DNA from: Acidobacteriota bacterium
GTDB taxonomy: Bacteria; Acidobacteriota; Blastocatellia; Pyrinomonadales; Pyrinomonadaceae
Length of the DNA stretch: 64,000 nucleotides
NCBI GenBank assembly: GCA_019639115.1
Contig: JAHBSM010000005.1
Span: 62,001-126,000, forward strand
Reading direction: 5' to 3'
This document shows positions 18,744 to 26,757 of the stretch, piece after piece (position 1 is the first letter of the stretch; each line of letters starts with the position of its first letter). Both the position numbers and the translations under genes were made by a program. The notes under the pieces are model-generated. The model had not been told where the DNA came from and did no database searches. It worked only from the letters and a program-made list of their open reading frames with translations.

Positions 18744-19316
18744 TTAGCCATTCCAGACAAGGTTATTTGAAAGCAAACGCCAACCCTTTCCTTCCTTTCT
18801 AATCGAAACGTGGTAGCCAGTTGTAAAAACACTTCCTTCGATTACTTCGATAAGCGCTGTTTGGTTGTCCTTGTTGAATCCGATTAACCGTGCATGACAT
18901 TCCTTCGGATAAAGGTTCTTCAAGATCATTTCGGTTAGATCTGCACCAAGATCATTCAGAATCTTTGTTTCTGTTTCAAGGGTCATCTTCGGCGCCCAAA
19001 ATTCCGCTTTTGCTAACGCACGCTGCTCGCGACTTCTCGAAATAGCCGCCAACATTTCGGCGTCCGATAGGTAGTTGATGATTACCTGAGCGTTCACGCT
19101 GACTCGTTGTTCCTTATCGTCGATTGCACGAATGAGGTCGGACTTTCGTTCAATCCCTTCTTCAAAAAGCTTCTTCATTGTCTTGTCCGATTTCGTCCGA
19201 TCCATTTTTAGAAGAAGCTCTCGAGTTTTTGAATAGGTAGCCGAATCTTGTCCGAACGCCGACCCTACTGCAAAAACGAACATAAGAACAAGAATAAGTC
19301 GTAATTTGCTTTTCAT
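18744..19316 (-). CDS. hypothetical secreted protein
   Basis: 190-aa protein with a clear signal peptide (LILVLMFVFAVGSAFGQ). The mature part is helical, charged and repeat-like (LLLKMDRTKSDKTMKKLFEEGIERKSDLIRAI), reminiscent of HEAT-like helices. A C-terminal region TALIEVIEGSVFTTGYHVSIRKEGKGWRLL looks like a beta-sheet domain of the NTF2/DUF kind. I do not recognise a family. It ends 24 bases upstream of the alpha/beta hydrolase on the same strand. Confidence 0.6.
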   Translation of the reverse strand: MKSKLRLILVLMFVFAVGSAFGQDSATYSKTRELLLKMDRTKSDKTMKKLFEEGIERKSDLIRAIDDKEQRVSVNAQVIINYLSDAEMLAAISRSREQRALAKAEFWAPKMTLETETKILNDLGADLTEMILKNLYPKECHARLIGFNKDNQTALIEVIEGSVFTTGYHVSIRKEGKGWRLLSNNLVWNG

Positions 19317-19367
19317 AATTAACCCATTATCTTGAGACGCGCTGGTCGTCTGCCGCGTTTGCCCTAC

Positions 19368-19970
19368 CTACTCATCTTCTTTTATCGGCGGTGCTGCAGT
19401 CTTCACATCGCCGTCGCGTTCGTAAGTGACGCAGATGATGCCTTTTGGGGCGACCTGGCTGCTGGTTACTTTAAATGCAGCAGGGATGGTACCGTCCTGG
19501 AACAGGCGTTTTCCGGTGCCGAGCGTGACGGGAATGATCATTAGCTCAAGCGCGTCGACGAGGTCTGCCTTGAAGAGCGTCTGGAGCATGTCCGCACTAC
19601 CGAAAACATGGATGTCGGGCCCATCGGATCGTTTTAGCTCTCGGACCTTTTCCGCAAGGTCACCGCACAAAAAGACTGTTGGTTGCCAATCGCTCGTTGT
19701 GCGCGTGTTCGAGGCGACGTACTTCGTCGCGGTCATCACGTTCGGCCAAAAATTCGAATGCGTCGGCCAATACGTTTCCCAACTGTCGAAAGTTTTTCGG
19801 CCAAGAAGCAGATCGACAGGCTTCGCCAGCCTTTCTTGAATAACGGAGCCAGTCACCTCGTCAGCAAACGGAAAGAACCATCCGCCATACTTGAAGCCGT
19901 CGCCGTCATTTTCCTCGTTCTGTATGACGCCATCGATCGTCATGAACTCACATGCAACTATCTTTCGCAT
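19368..19970 (-). CDS. RibD C-terminal/dihydrofolate-reductase-like protein
   Basis: 200-aa member of the RibD_C (DHFR-like) superfamily. The N-terminal strand [35 protein letters not shown] and [39 protein letters not shown] match this family, which binds NADPH. True folate reductase activity is not implied. It overlaps the upstream DUF1801 gene by one base (TAATG), so the pair is co-translated. A paralogue is at 22410-22982. Confidence 0.85.
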   Translation of the reverse strand: MRKIVACEFMTIDGVIQNEENDGDGFKYGGWFFPFADEVTGSVIQERLAKPVDLLLGRKTFDSWETYWPTHSNFWPNVMTATKYVASNTRTTSDWQPTVFLCGDLAEKVRELKRSDGPDIHVFGSADMLQTLFKADLVDALELMIIPVTLGTGKRLFQDGTIPAAFKVTSSQVAPKGIICVTYERDGDVKTAAPPIKEDE

Positions 19971-20407
19971 TATTTTGATTCCTCGCCGGTGTTTTCAATC
20001 CCAAATCGTATCGCCGATTCGAGCACATCAACGTTAATATCCTTCAGCGTTTTGAACCTGATACAATAGCCCGTTACGGTTGCTTTGCCGATGGTCTTGC
20101 CATAGGTGTCGGGCAGGTATTTCCGGTTCTCGATACCCATGATATAGACCGAAATGCCGGACTTGTTGGGGCTTATACCGATCTGATAAAACTCGCTTAT
20201 CGTCCCGTCGGCGTATTTATGAGGTCGCGAACCGAAACCTATATCCGGATTTGAAACTTGCTTTCCGTCGGCGTTCTTTCCGTCGAGGAACCACAATTTA
20301 GCTGACGGTTTCACTCGCAAAACGAGGTCGTGCAAAGTCTGCAGGTCGCTGCGTTTTGGCTCCGCGTGGGTCGCGATAAACTCCTTGATCTTTTCCTGTA
20401 CGTTCAT
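19970..20407 (-). CDS. DUF1801-like (YdhG-type) protein
   Basis: 145-aa cytoplasmic protein. The N-terminal helix ([30 protein letters not shown]) and the segment [38 protein letters not shown] fit the DUF1801/YdhG fold, which is found in small stress- or iron-related proteins of unsettled function. It is the first gene of a two-gene unit, with its TAA overlapping the ATG of the RibD-like gene. No catalytic residues can be assigned. Confidence 0.7.
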   Translation of the reverse strand: MNVQEKIKEFIATHAEPKRSDLQTLHDLVLRVKPSAKLWFLDGKNADGKQVSNPDIGFGSRPHKYADGTISEFYQIGISPNKSGISVYIMGIENRKYLPDTYGKTIGKATVTGYCIRFKTLKDINVDVLESAIRFGIENTGEESK

Positions 20408-20482
20408 ACAATGTTTAGGGTTTGATCAGCCACAAATGTACGAGTTTGGGATGTTTTGTTCGTAAATTCGCGGCTAAAAACC

Positions 20483-20977
20483 TTAATGCGCATTTTGCCG
20501 CGATAGCTTAGCGAGCAGTTCCTCCAGATTTTGTAGCTGCATCTCTGTCCCGTTCTGAAAGCCGCCGTCTGCCATAATTCTCTCCATTCGTTCGAGCGAT
20601 TCGTTGTAGATCGAGACGCTTACCGTAGTTGTGTCACCAAGTGCGATGAAATCGAAGCTCCAATCCGAGCCGGGCAATTGGAGATTTTCGTCCGCATCGG
20701 CGAATGCGTTAAAGAACTTGAAGTTTGTCTTCGGCGTGATCGAAGTATATTTCTGTACGGCCCAACGCTCAGTGCCATCCGGGCCGACCATCGCGTAAAA
20801 CCTGCGGCCGCCAACCTCAAAGTCCATCACCTTGGTAACCGAAGTGAACGGTTTAGGCGCCCACCACTGGTCGAGAAGCTCCCGTTTTGTATATGCATCC
20901 CAGACCAACGAAAGCTCCGCATTGAACTCCTTGGCGATCGAGACCGTTTTTGTTTCTTTATTAACTATGAATTCCAT
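20483..20977 (-). CDS. SRPBCC (AHSA1-like) family protein
   Basis: 164-aa START-like hydrophobic-pocket protein. [51 protein letters not shown] is the standard AHSA1 pattern (Activator of Hsp90 ATPase homologue 1-like). These small proteins bind lipophilic ligands or act as polyketide-type cyclases, and the role here is unknown. The ATG at 20977 with AGAGGG upstream is used rather than the longer open frame to 21049. It follows a second SRPBCC gene and an ArsR regulator and is probably in the same regulated unit. Confidence 0.87.
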   Translation of the reverse strand: MEFIVNKETKTVSIAKEFNAELSLVWDAYTKRELLDQWWAPKPFTSVTKVMDFEVGGRRFYAMVGPDGTERWAVQKYTSITPKTNFKFFNAFADADENLQLPGSDWSFDFIALGDTTTVSVSIYNESLERMERIMADGGFQNGTEMQLQNLEELLAKLSRQNAH

Positions 20978-21078
20978 TTCCCAATTCCCTCTTTTTTCAG
21001 GCTCCGTGTACTTGGTGTGCTGTCTATGCGGTCTAAAGTGAAGACACAAAAAAAAACTAGAATTACGACACTAAGTCT

Positions 21079-21582
21079 CTACGGCGCTTTCTCGATCTCC
21101 GCCAGCACTTCGTCAAGCCGTGTGTAGCTCACTTCCATTCCGTCGGTCATCCCGGTCGACAGAGCCTGGTCGCGATCGGCCTTAGAAGCGAATTTGATCA
21201 TAGTAGCGACGTTCGTTATGCCGTTCGACTCATCAAATGTCACAGTGATGATCGACGGTTCGGCGCCCATCGAAACGCCCATATTGCCCGGATCGAAGGC
21301 TTGCGTATGGACGATCCTCTCGTGCGGCACGACCTCGAGAACGTCACCTTTGAATCCGAACTCCATACCGTCCGCGTCATTTCGCCAACGCCATTGATAC
21401 TGACCGCCGACGCGCATATCCATCTCGCAGACAGGCATCGACCAGTCCGGCGGCCCCGTGCACCAGCGACGCAATAGCTCGGGTTCCACATAAGCCCGCC
21501 AAACGAGTTCAGCGGCGGCGTCAAAGCTCCGTTTTACCAGTACTTCGGTTTCCGAGGGCAGGCTTGCTTCGGCTGGTTTCAT
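21079..21582 (-). CDS. SRPBCC (AHSA1-like) family protein, ArsR-coupled
   Basis: 167-aa SRPBCC protein ([65 protein letters not shown]). Its ATG overlaps the stop of the upstream ArsR gene by four bases (ATGA), so the two are translationally coupled. ArsR-SRPBCC pairs are common in soil bacteria, where the regulator controls the small ligand-binding protein. It is a paralogue of the gene at 20483-20977. Confidence 0.9.
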   Translation of the reverse strand: MKPAEASLPSETEVLVKRSFDAAAELVWRAYVEPELLRRWCTGPPDWSMPVCEMDMRVGGQYQWRWRNDADGMEFGFKGDVLEVVPHERIVHTQAFDPGNMGVSMGAEPSIITVTFDESNGITNVATMIKFASKADRDQALSTGMTDGMEVSYTRLDEVLAEIEKAP

Positions 21583-21905
21583 CTCATGTTCTCCTGTTGC
21601 TTCAACTCTGACAGCAGCGTGTCGAGCTGCTCAAACCGCGACTCCCAGATCTTTCTATACTGCTCGAGCCATTCGTCGATCTCTTTCATTTTGTCGATCT
21701 TTAAGCGGTAGTAGATCTCTCGTCCTTTTTGTTCTTGCGTCACAAGCTCGCATTCCGTCAATATCCGCAGATGCTTAGAAACGGCCTGCCGCGTCGTGTG
21801 AAAATTCTCCGCAATAGCGTTCGGCGTCATCGCCTGCAAAGCGATCAAGGCAATGATCGCTCGCCTCGTAGGATCGGCTATGGCTTGAAAGATATCCCGT
21901 TTCAT
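21579..21905 (-). CDS. ArsR-family winged-helix transcriptional regulator
   Basis: 108-aa winged-helix repressor. The helix-turn-helix is in [40 protein letters not shown], preceded by the usual [13 protein letters not shown]. The metal-binding CxC of metal-sensing ArsR proteins is absent, as is normal for the SRPBCC-associated group. I start at the ATG at 21905 (MKRDIF), since the upstream nine codons lack family similarity. It is the likely regulator of the following two SRPBCC genes. Confidence 0.9.
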   Translation of the reverse strand: MKRDIFQAIADPTRRAIIALIALQAMTPNAIAENFHTTRQAVSKHLRILTECELVTQEQKGREIYYRLKIDKMKEIDEWLEQYRKIWESRFEQLDTLLSELKQQENMR

Positions 21906-22000
21906 ATCGAACGGGCACAAGTATGCAACCATTCAGTTGCATATGTCAAGCGCAACCGACTGGTGTCGTAAATTAATCTTGGGATCGATCCAATGGAGGC

Positions 22001-22363
22001 TTACCACTCCTGAATAATCACGCCGATCTGGCCGTCCATTATGGCGAATTCTTTGGCGCCCCAGGGGCGGAGGGTGATCTTTGGGAGGTTTGGGTGGAGG
22101 AATTCGGGATGAGACGCTGAGATCTTGTCGTAAACCTCGGCGATATTTTGGGTCACCAGCCGAAACTCGGGGCTGTGTTCTTTGGCAAGCTCGGTGTTTT
22201 GGAAAAGGTTGACCCGCAAGCCGTCTTTTTCGACAACGCAGAACGGCTGGCGTGATGTTCGTTCATCATGCCCGATCTCAAATCCCAGACAATCGACGAA
22301 CATTTTTACACCGTCGGCAATATCAACATAGAAGATATTTGGAACCGGTTTTTCAAACTTCAT
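22001..22363 (-). CDS. VOC-superfamily (bleomycin-resistance-like) protein
   Basis: 120-aa single-domain vicinal-oxygen-chelate protein (PVPNIFYVDIADGVKMFVDCLGFEIGHDE ... KEFAIMDGQIGVIIQEW). Glu in the terminal IIQEW fits a metal-binding position. It belongs to the resistance/dioxygenase group with unknown ligand. It is short, complete and separated from its neighbours by 46-95 bases. Confidence 0.8.
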   Translation of the reverse strand: MKFEKPVPNIFYVDIADGVKMFVDCLGFEIGHDERTSRQPFCVVEKDGLRVNLFQNTELAKEHSPEFRLVTQNIAEVYDKISASHPEFLHPNLPKITLRPWGAKEFAIMDGQIGVIIQEW

Positions 22364-22409
22364 TGTTTATTTATACAGCAATTGTTCTTACGAAATAGGA
22401 ACTCAGTCG

Positions 22410-22982
22410 CTATCGCTCTAGGTTCTGACCCGTTGATGCATAGTAGTGAATTACTGCACCGCATACGAATGTTTTTGACTTTAGGAGCTTGAGATCAATT
22501 CTCTTGGCGATTCCTTTGAATAATGCCAAACCGCTGCCGACGATCGCTGGGTGAATCGCGATCTGATATTCATCGACGAGGCCGAGGTTGGCTAGCTGAA
22601 CTATCATACTCGGGCTGCCTACGAGGATTGGCTTTCCATCTTGGCTCTTGAGTGCAACGATATCTTCATTGGCAAGTTCCCTTTTAAGTTCGGCGGTCTT
22701 CCAATCGACCTTTTCAATTGTTCGCGAATAGACGATCTTATGGATCCCGTCCATCACGACCGCGAACTCATCCATCGCCGCGTTACCCGACGGGTTCGCT
22801 ACCAGCGTCGGCCAGAACTCCATCAGCTCGAATGTCTTTCTCCCGTAGATGATCGTGTCCGCGTCACGCAGCAGCTCCGCATAATGCCGATGCACCTCAT
22901 CATCCGCATCCATCTTGTCATGGTCGCAAAACCCGTCGAGAGACATATTTATCGCGGCGATCAGTTTTCTCATATCGGACAT
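22410..22982 (-). CDS. RibD C-terminal/dihydrofolate-reductase-like protein
   Basis: 190-aa RibD_C-type reductase (KLIAAINMSLDGFCDHDKM, TIIYGRKTFELMEFWP, KPILVGSPSMIVQLANLGLVDEYQIAIHPAIVGSGLALFKG). NADPH binding is expected from the family, with unknown substrate. Similar in layout to the gene at 19368-19970 but clearly diverged. It starts 10 bases downstream of the secreted hydrolase gene and may be co-transcribed with it. Confidence 0.87.
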   Translation of the reverse strand: MSDMRKLIAAINMSLDGFCDHDKMDADDEVHRHYAELLRDADTIIYGRKTFELMEFWPTLVANPSGNAAMDEFAVVMDGIHKIVYSRTIEKVDWKTAELKRELANEDIVALKSQDGKPILVGSPSMIVQLANLGLVDEYQIAIHPAIVGSGLALFKGIAKRIDLKLLKSKTFVCGAVIHYYASTGQNLER

Positions 22983-22992
22983 GGGGGCCTTT

Positions 22993-23901
22993 TTAGGGCG
23001 TTCGCTTTAGGAACGAATCGAGTTGCTTCCCCCACAGGCTGGGATCCTGCGCTATGAAATGGCCATTCGGCAGGGCGTGGTCGGCGACGAAGATAAATTC
23101 GGCGCGAGAGCCATCCGCATCGGTCCAATATCCAAAAAGCTTCTGCGGAACACCGTCCTTATAAAGTTGGTCCCTCGCGGCGTATATCCAAAGTGAGGGG
23201 ACTGTGACCTTTTTTGCAGCTCGCTGCAGCCGGATCTTATGATCTGCCATGCGTTTCTCGTTTTCGTCGGTGCTGAGATTGGCCGTTACGCCATACCAGC
23301 CGCCGACAAAATTTATAACCGCTCCCACCTCCGTGCGTTCAGCCGCCAACAGCAACGACAGAAAGCCACCTCTCGAGATCCCGGCAGCGATCACCTTCGT
23401 GTTTCGCCGAACCAACTTTCCATAAACGATTTGTTCGAGCACGGCGTTCGTGTCAGCAAGTGCCTCGCTGATCCCTCGTTCGCCGAGCCTCAATTGATCA
23501 GCCGTGGAACATTCACCGGCGAGCACCGAGCATTCCTCAACGTACTTTCCGGTCGATTCTGCCCGCCCACGCCGCATGGGTATCACCATTGTGTAGCCAC
23601 GGGAGACAAAGAACCGGACCAGCGCAAATGGGGGGCCGTCGAGTGGCTCCCGGGCCGATCGAATTAGCCCGCCCGTGGAACCATGACTGAAGAGCACCAC
23701 TTTCGTCGTGCCAGCTTTCACAGGCCGATAGACGTAGGAGACAAGCTTGATGGTGCCCTTGTCATCGGCGTCGTTGACCCGGCGTGTGGCCACCATTCGC
23801 TCGAACGTGTAATCTCGCCCAAAGGCAAATCCCGGATCAATTGCCTGCGGGCATACCGAAACCGACCCAAGAAATATTACAACTGCTACAAAGCCTTTCA
23901 T
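22993..23901 (-). CDS. secreted alpha/beta hydrolase (dienelactone-hydrolase-like)
   Basis: 302-aa alpha/beta hydrolase with a signal peptide (VAVVIFLGSVSVCPQA). TKVVLFSHGSTGG gives the oxyanion region, GISRGGFLSLLLAAE the nucleophile elbow (GxSxG), and WIYAARDQLYKD and HALPNGHF the likely acid and base. The fold resembles peptidase/dienelactone hydrolases that act on small esters or peptides. The substrate is unknown. Confidence 0.83.
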   Translation of the reverse strand: MKGFVAVVIFLGSVSVCPQAIDPGFAFGRDYTFERMVATRRVNDADDKGTIKLVSYVYRPVKAGTTKVVLFSHGSTGGLIRSAREPLDGPPFALVRFFVSRGYTMVIPMRRGRAESTGKYVEECSVLAGECSTADQLRLGERGISEALADTNAVLEQIVYGKLVRRNTKVIAAGISRGGFLSLLLAAERTEVGAVINFVGGWYGVTANLSTDENEKRMADHKIRLQRAAKKVTVPSLWIYAARDQLYKDGVPQKLFGYWTDADGSRAEFIFVADHALPNGHFIAQDPSLWGKQLDSFLKRTP

Positions 23902-23920
23902 CTTTGACCATCCCTCGGAG

Positions 23921-24277
23921 CTACTCTCCCGTTCGCAGAATCTTTTCCATCTTTTTGCCTTTGGCGAGTTCGTCGATGAGTTTGTCCATGTAGCGGATCT
24001 TTTGCATCAACGGGTCTTCGATTTCTTCGACGCGAATGCCGCAGACGGTGCCGGTGATGAGCGAAGCGTTTGGGTTGAATTTCGGCGCCTCGTCAAAGAA
24101 TTCCTGCAGCGTCTTCTTCTTATCGATCACCTTCTCCAGGCCCTTCTGCGTGTAGCCTGTCAGCCAGCGGAGTATCTCATGAAGTTCCTCGACCGTTCGG
24201 CCTTTGGTCTCGACCTTTTTCACATAATGCGGATAGACACTCGCGAATATCAGTGCGTAAACTCTTTCTGGTTTCAT
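23921..24277 (-). CDS. DUF2200 family protein
   Basis: 118-aa cytoplasmic protein that matches DUF2200 almost end to end: [81 protein letters not shown]. The function of the family is not established. It lies 6 bases upstream of a small membrane-protein gene and could be co-transcribed with it. Confidence 0.9.
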   Translation of the reverse strand: MKPERVYALIFASVYPHYVKKVETKGRTVEELHEILRWLTGYTQKGLEKVIDKKKTLQEFFDEAPKFNPNASLITGTVCGIRVEEIEDPLMQKIRYMDKLIDELAKGKKMEKILRTGE

Positions 24278-24283
24278 AAATAT

Positions 24284-24610
24284 CTACGCGGCCGCCGGCC
24301 TCTTCTGAGTCTTATTCCAGATGAATCTCGCCACAAATATGACGATCTGGGCGAGCAGGGCCATGCCGAAGCCGTTGTTGCCGCCGACGAGCAAATTCAA
24401 CGCGATCCATGAACCGGCGCCGATGAGGGCCCAGACGAGGCCCATGTACATCCAGTAGCCGGTGAGCATCGCGACGGGGATAAAAACGGTCTGCGTGAAC
24501 CGCTGGTACTCGGCCGCCTCCGCCACCGGCTGATGAACGTATCCAAGCACCGGTATGACGGCGACAATATGAACAATGCGAAGAATGATCCGTTTTATGC
24601 TGGGTTTCAT
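24284..24610 (-). CDS. hypothetical small membrane protein
   Basis: 108-aa protein with three to four hydrophobic segments (IVHIVAVIPVLGYV, VFIPVAMLTGYWMYMGLVWALIGAGSWIALNLL, FGMALLAQIVIFVARFIW) and a basic N-terminus. I start at the ATG at 24610 (MKPSIKRIILRI), which gives a compact membrane protein; the open frame further upstream is not protein-like. No family is recognised. It is the last ordinary gene before the transposase unit. Confidence 0.65.
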   Translation of the reverse strand: MKPSIKRIILRIVHIVAVIPVLGYVHQPVAEAAEYQRFTQTVFIPVAMLTGYWMYMGLVWALIGAGSWIALNLLVGGNNGFGMALLAQIVIFVARFIWNKTQKRPAAA

Positions 24611-24669
24611 AGTTGCTGATGAAAGGACCGCGAGCGTATCGCTTAGGCTTCGCCGCACCGCGTTTCGCG

Positions 24670-24697
24670 GCAATTAGCCACGCCGTTCACGGCGTGG
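24670..24697 (+). repeat. left REP-like hairpin
   Basis: GCAATTAGC is followed by an 8-base stem CCACGCCG / CGGCGTGG around a TTCA loop. It is inverted relative to the right copy. It is directly preceded by a second mini-hairpin, CCGCG-TTT-CGCGG (24658-24670). Confidence 0.85.
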
Positions 24698-24719
24698 TCA
24701 GATGTCGAAAAGCTATCCC

Positions 24720-24738
24720 AGGGCGTTTTACCGTCCTT
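24720..24738 (+). repeat. left inner inverted repeat of the transposase unit
   Basis: Begins AGGGCGTTTTA and ends CCGTCCTT. It covers the transposase stop codon. It pairs with the copy at 25193-25211 at 18 of 19 positions. Confidence 0.8.
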
Positions 24739-25174
24739 CTCCGGCAGCTTTAGCATCATCCTCCGTGATTCGTTCAAGCCTGTCGTGAATCGTTCCTCGT
24801 TTATGATGCTCCTTCTGATTTTCTATATATTCGACAACCCATTTCAGATCGCGCGTTCCGAAAGTAACAATGCCGTATCCGCGCTGCCATTCGATAGCTT
24901 TCGGTTGGACCTCGTGATTGATGTAATGCGAGCTGCCGCCTTTCAGTTTGCCGATCCAGTCGGATACAAGGATATTCGGCTCAAGGCTGACACCGATATG
25001 GACGTGTGTCGCGATACCGCCGTTGGCGTGAAGGTAAGCGCCGGGCGTCTCAATGATCTTATGAGTGAGATAGTGATAGAGCCGGTTCTCGATCGCAGGC
25101 GTTAGCATCGGCAGACTGCTTTTCGTGTGCCAAGTGATGTGGAAATTGATCTCGGAATAAACGCTGTCGGACAT
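24728..25174 (-). CDS. IS200/REP-associated tyrosine transposase (Y1_Tnp)
   Basis: 148-aa HUH single-strand transposase. The metal-binding HUH motif is HVH in GGIATHVHIGVSLEPNI, and the nucleophile Tyr is probably in WVVEYIENQKEHHKRGT, the usual position for Y1 transposases. It has the single-domain size of IS200 TnpA, but its flanking REP-type hairpins resemble RAYT loci. It is expected to nick and rejoin single-stranded DNA at the hairpins. All key residues are present, so it may be active. It starts at the ATG at 25174. Confidence 0.87.
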   Translation of the reverse strand: MSDSVYSEINFHITWHTKSSLPMLTPAIENRLYHYLTHKIIETPGAYLHANGGIATHVHIGVSLEPNILVSDWIGKLKGGSSHYINHEVQPKAIEWQRGYGIVTFGTRDLKWVVEYIENQKEHHKRGTIHDRLERITEDDAKAAGEGR

Positions 25175-25192
25175 TGCTGCGTTACCACTGGA

Positions 25193-25211
25193 AAGGACGT
25201 TAAAACGCCCT
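25193..25211 (-). repeat. right inner inverted repeat of the transposase unit
   Basis: Reverse complement begins AGGGCGTTTTA and ends ACGTCCTT. It lies about 20 bases upstream of the transposase start. Confidence 0.8.
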
Positions 25212-25234
25212 CTGAAAATATTCGCGTTACGTTA

Positions 25235-25262
25235 CCACGTCCTGAAGGACGTGGCTAATTGC
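25235..25262 (-). repeat. right REP-like hairpin
   Basis: On the minus strand GCAATTAGC is followed by the stem CCACGTCC / GGACGTGG around TTCA. Compared with the left copy two stem positions differ, and both are compensated on the opposite arm. Confidence 0.85.
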
Positions 25263-25445
25263 CCTTCGGGTACAGATGAAGCCGTTATCTCGGAGCACCC
25301 TCAAACTAGGCGTCGTTCATCTTATTGCACTTTTCTCTGACAGTTTTATTATCAACTTTTGGCATATTACTCTCCTTTTTGCTTCGGTTTTTATTGAGGT
25401 TTACAAGATCGGGCGGTTTAATTTTCACCCTTCAAATCGCATCAT
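25263..25445. other. intergenic stretch, no gene supported
   Basis: Between the transposase unit and the 21-bp repeats. A 71-codon open frame on the plus strand (25276-25491) has no ribosome-binding site or recognisable domain and runs into the repeats. I do not call it a gene. The sequence is AT-richer than the surroundings. Confidence 0.5.
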
Positions 25446-25666
25446 ATACCTGATTTGGAACGCTGTCCAAATCATTTGGAAAGGTTTCTAAGCCGCTTGG
25501 AACGTCGCCCAAGCCGCTTTGATTGTCATCCAAGCCGCTTGGAACGTGTTCCAAGCGACATAAACAGAAAATTATTCGACCTAACCTACCATTTAAACGA
25601 CCCGGAACTCAATCCAACCGACCCGGAACGCGATCAATATCAACCGGAGCATCGCCCAGTCGAGTG
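25446..25666. repeat. 21-bp periodic repeat block A
   Basis: A first sub-block (25446-25560) has units starting at 25446, 25467, 25488, 25509, 25530 and 25551, several with the palindromic core CCAAGCCGCTTGG followed by AACGT. A second sub-block uses a CGACC(CGGAAC) core at 25577, 25598, 25619, 25640 and 25661, again at exactly 21-base spacing. Units are degenerate, not identical. Translated in one frame they give a seven-residue periodicity (PSRLER-like), but there is no convincing gene. Confidence 0.85.
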
Positions 25667-25677
25667 AGAAAGCGATT

Positions 25678-26757
25678 CTATTTTGTCTTTGTGACCTTTT
25701 TGAGGTCAGAGATGAAGTTGCTCATTGGTCGAACATAGTCCTTCATACCAATGTGCTTAGAGAAAGTTTTGTAAGCCGGACTTTCATCTGGTAAATAGAA
25801 GATGTGGCGACCAGCTCCAAGCGTGACGAGTTTGTCCTCGCTCAGATCGTTGGAATACGTAATGACATGCCAAACCTCTCTAATCTTGAACTTGCTCAGA
25901 ATGCTCGAATCGGCGCTAGAAACCTGTTTCCAACGTTCACGAAGCGTCCGTTTGCAGGAGATGCCGATCAACCAACCGTCCGCGCCTCGAACCCATTTAT
26001 CAACTTCGATGTCAGCCTGAAAATGTTTGGGCTTGTGAGTGGTTGGTATCCTGAAGTGCGAAAGGATAACGCTTGTTACATCCTCAAGACTTCCTCCCGC
26101 TCGACTCTTTCTCTTTTGACCCAGACGTCGTTCTATCTCTTGCACAAATGCGCTCAGGATATGGTCAGCGTCGGTCTCAAAGACGTCCCAATCGTTAGTG
26201 AGGTTCGTGCGTAGAGTCCTGAACGCATTAACAACGAGGACGCGCTCGGCGGTGAGACTGCCCTGCACGCCAGCGTCATCCCAGAGATTGATGACCGTTG
26301 CCAATCCTTCCTCGCCCTGCGTTTCCAGATATGCCTTGCCAATGATGTTCGTGAAATCTTTGTCACTGCTCGGAACAGCATCGAGCAAAGCGTTCGTCGG
26401 AATCAAGACGTTCTCACAGGTAAAGAGAAGGACTTTAAAATCATCAATGGAGTCGATCCGGTTGTTTAATGCCTCGGCCAAGAGGTTGTGTGCGGCATGA
26501 CGTTTTGTTGTTGCGCCAGAAAACTTAGAGAGTGTCTCGCGGAGAGTGGCTTTAAGCACCTCCAGAAGTTCCGCGTCGTCAAGTTTTTCGGCGTTTGCAG
26601 GCCCGTCGAGAACGGTTCGCAAAGCGCCTGACAATACGGCAACGTGAGCAGTATTTGAACCAAAACCGGCGTGCTGGTCCGTGTTGACTAAGAGGCGTGC
26701 AAACCAATAGACGTTACGCCAGATATTATCGATGTCTGCTGGTTTATGGTTTTCCAT
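25678..26757 (-). CDS. probable type II restriction endonuclease
   Basis: About 359 aa. The C-terminal part has a PD-(D/E)xK-like arrangement: Asp and Glu in FQADIEVDKW, a strand GWLIGISCK with the catalytic Lys, then RTLRERWKQ, which recalls the EcoRII-type K-x-x-x-x-RW(R/K)Q pattern. The N-terminal half is helical and unassigned. It directly follows a DNA methyltransferase gene and overlaps its end by 14 bases, the normal layout of a restriction-modification pair. The start at 26757 (MENHKPADIDN) fits the coupling. The recognition site is unknown. Sampled GC is near 40%, below the neighbouring housekeeping genes. Confidence 0.72.
   Translation of the reverse strand: MENHKPADIDNIWRNVYWFARLLVNTDQHAGFGSNTAHVAVLSGALRTVLDGPANAEKLDDAELLEVLKATLRETLSKFSGATTKRHAAHNLLAEALNNRIDSIDDFKVLLFTCENVLIPTNALLDAVPSSDKDFTNIIGKAYLETQGEEGLATVINLWDDAGVQGSLTAERVLVVNAFRTLRTNLTNDWDVFETDADHILSAFVQEIERRLGQKRKSRAGGSLEDVTSVILSHFRIPTTHKPKHFQADIEVDKWVRGADGWLIGISCKRTLRERWKQVSSADSSILSKFKIREVWHVITYSNDLSEDKLVTLGAGRHIFYLPDESPAYKTFSKHIGMKDYVRPMSNFISDLKKVTKTK

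Larger units (their letters stand above)
24670..25262. mobile_element. IS200/RAYT-like transposase unit with inverted REP-like ends
   Basis: A 593-base unit holding one tyrosine (Y1/HUH) transposase gene. It is bounded by two 28-base REP-like hairpins in inverted orientation (24670-24697 and 25235-25262). A second inner inverted pair of 19 bases (24720-24738 and 25193-25211, 18 of 19 matching, core AGGGCGTTTTA) lies 22-23 bases inside each. The left and right flanks are therefore imperfect inverted copies about 70 bases long. No target-site duplication is expected for this class and none is seen. Confidence 0.8.

Noticed and set aside
25276-25491. 71-aa hydrophobic protein upstream of the 21-bp repeats
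   Set aside because: No ribosome-binding site, and its end is made of repeat units; AT-rich DNA gives such frames by chance.
25446-25666. CRISPR array
   Set aside because: Units are 21 bases, directly adjacent and degenerate, without unique spacers between identical repeats, and no cas gene is present.
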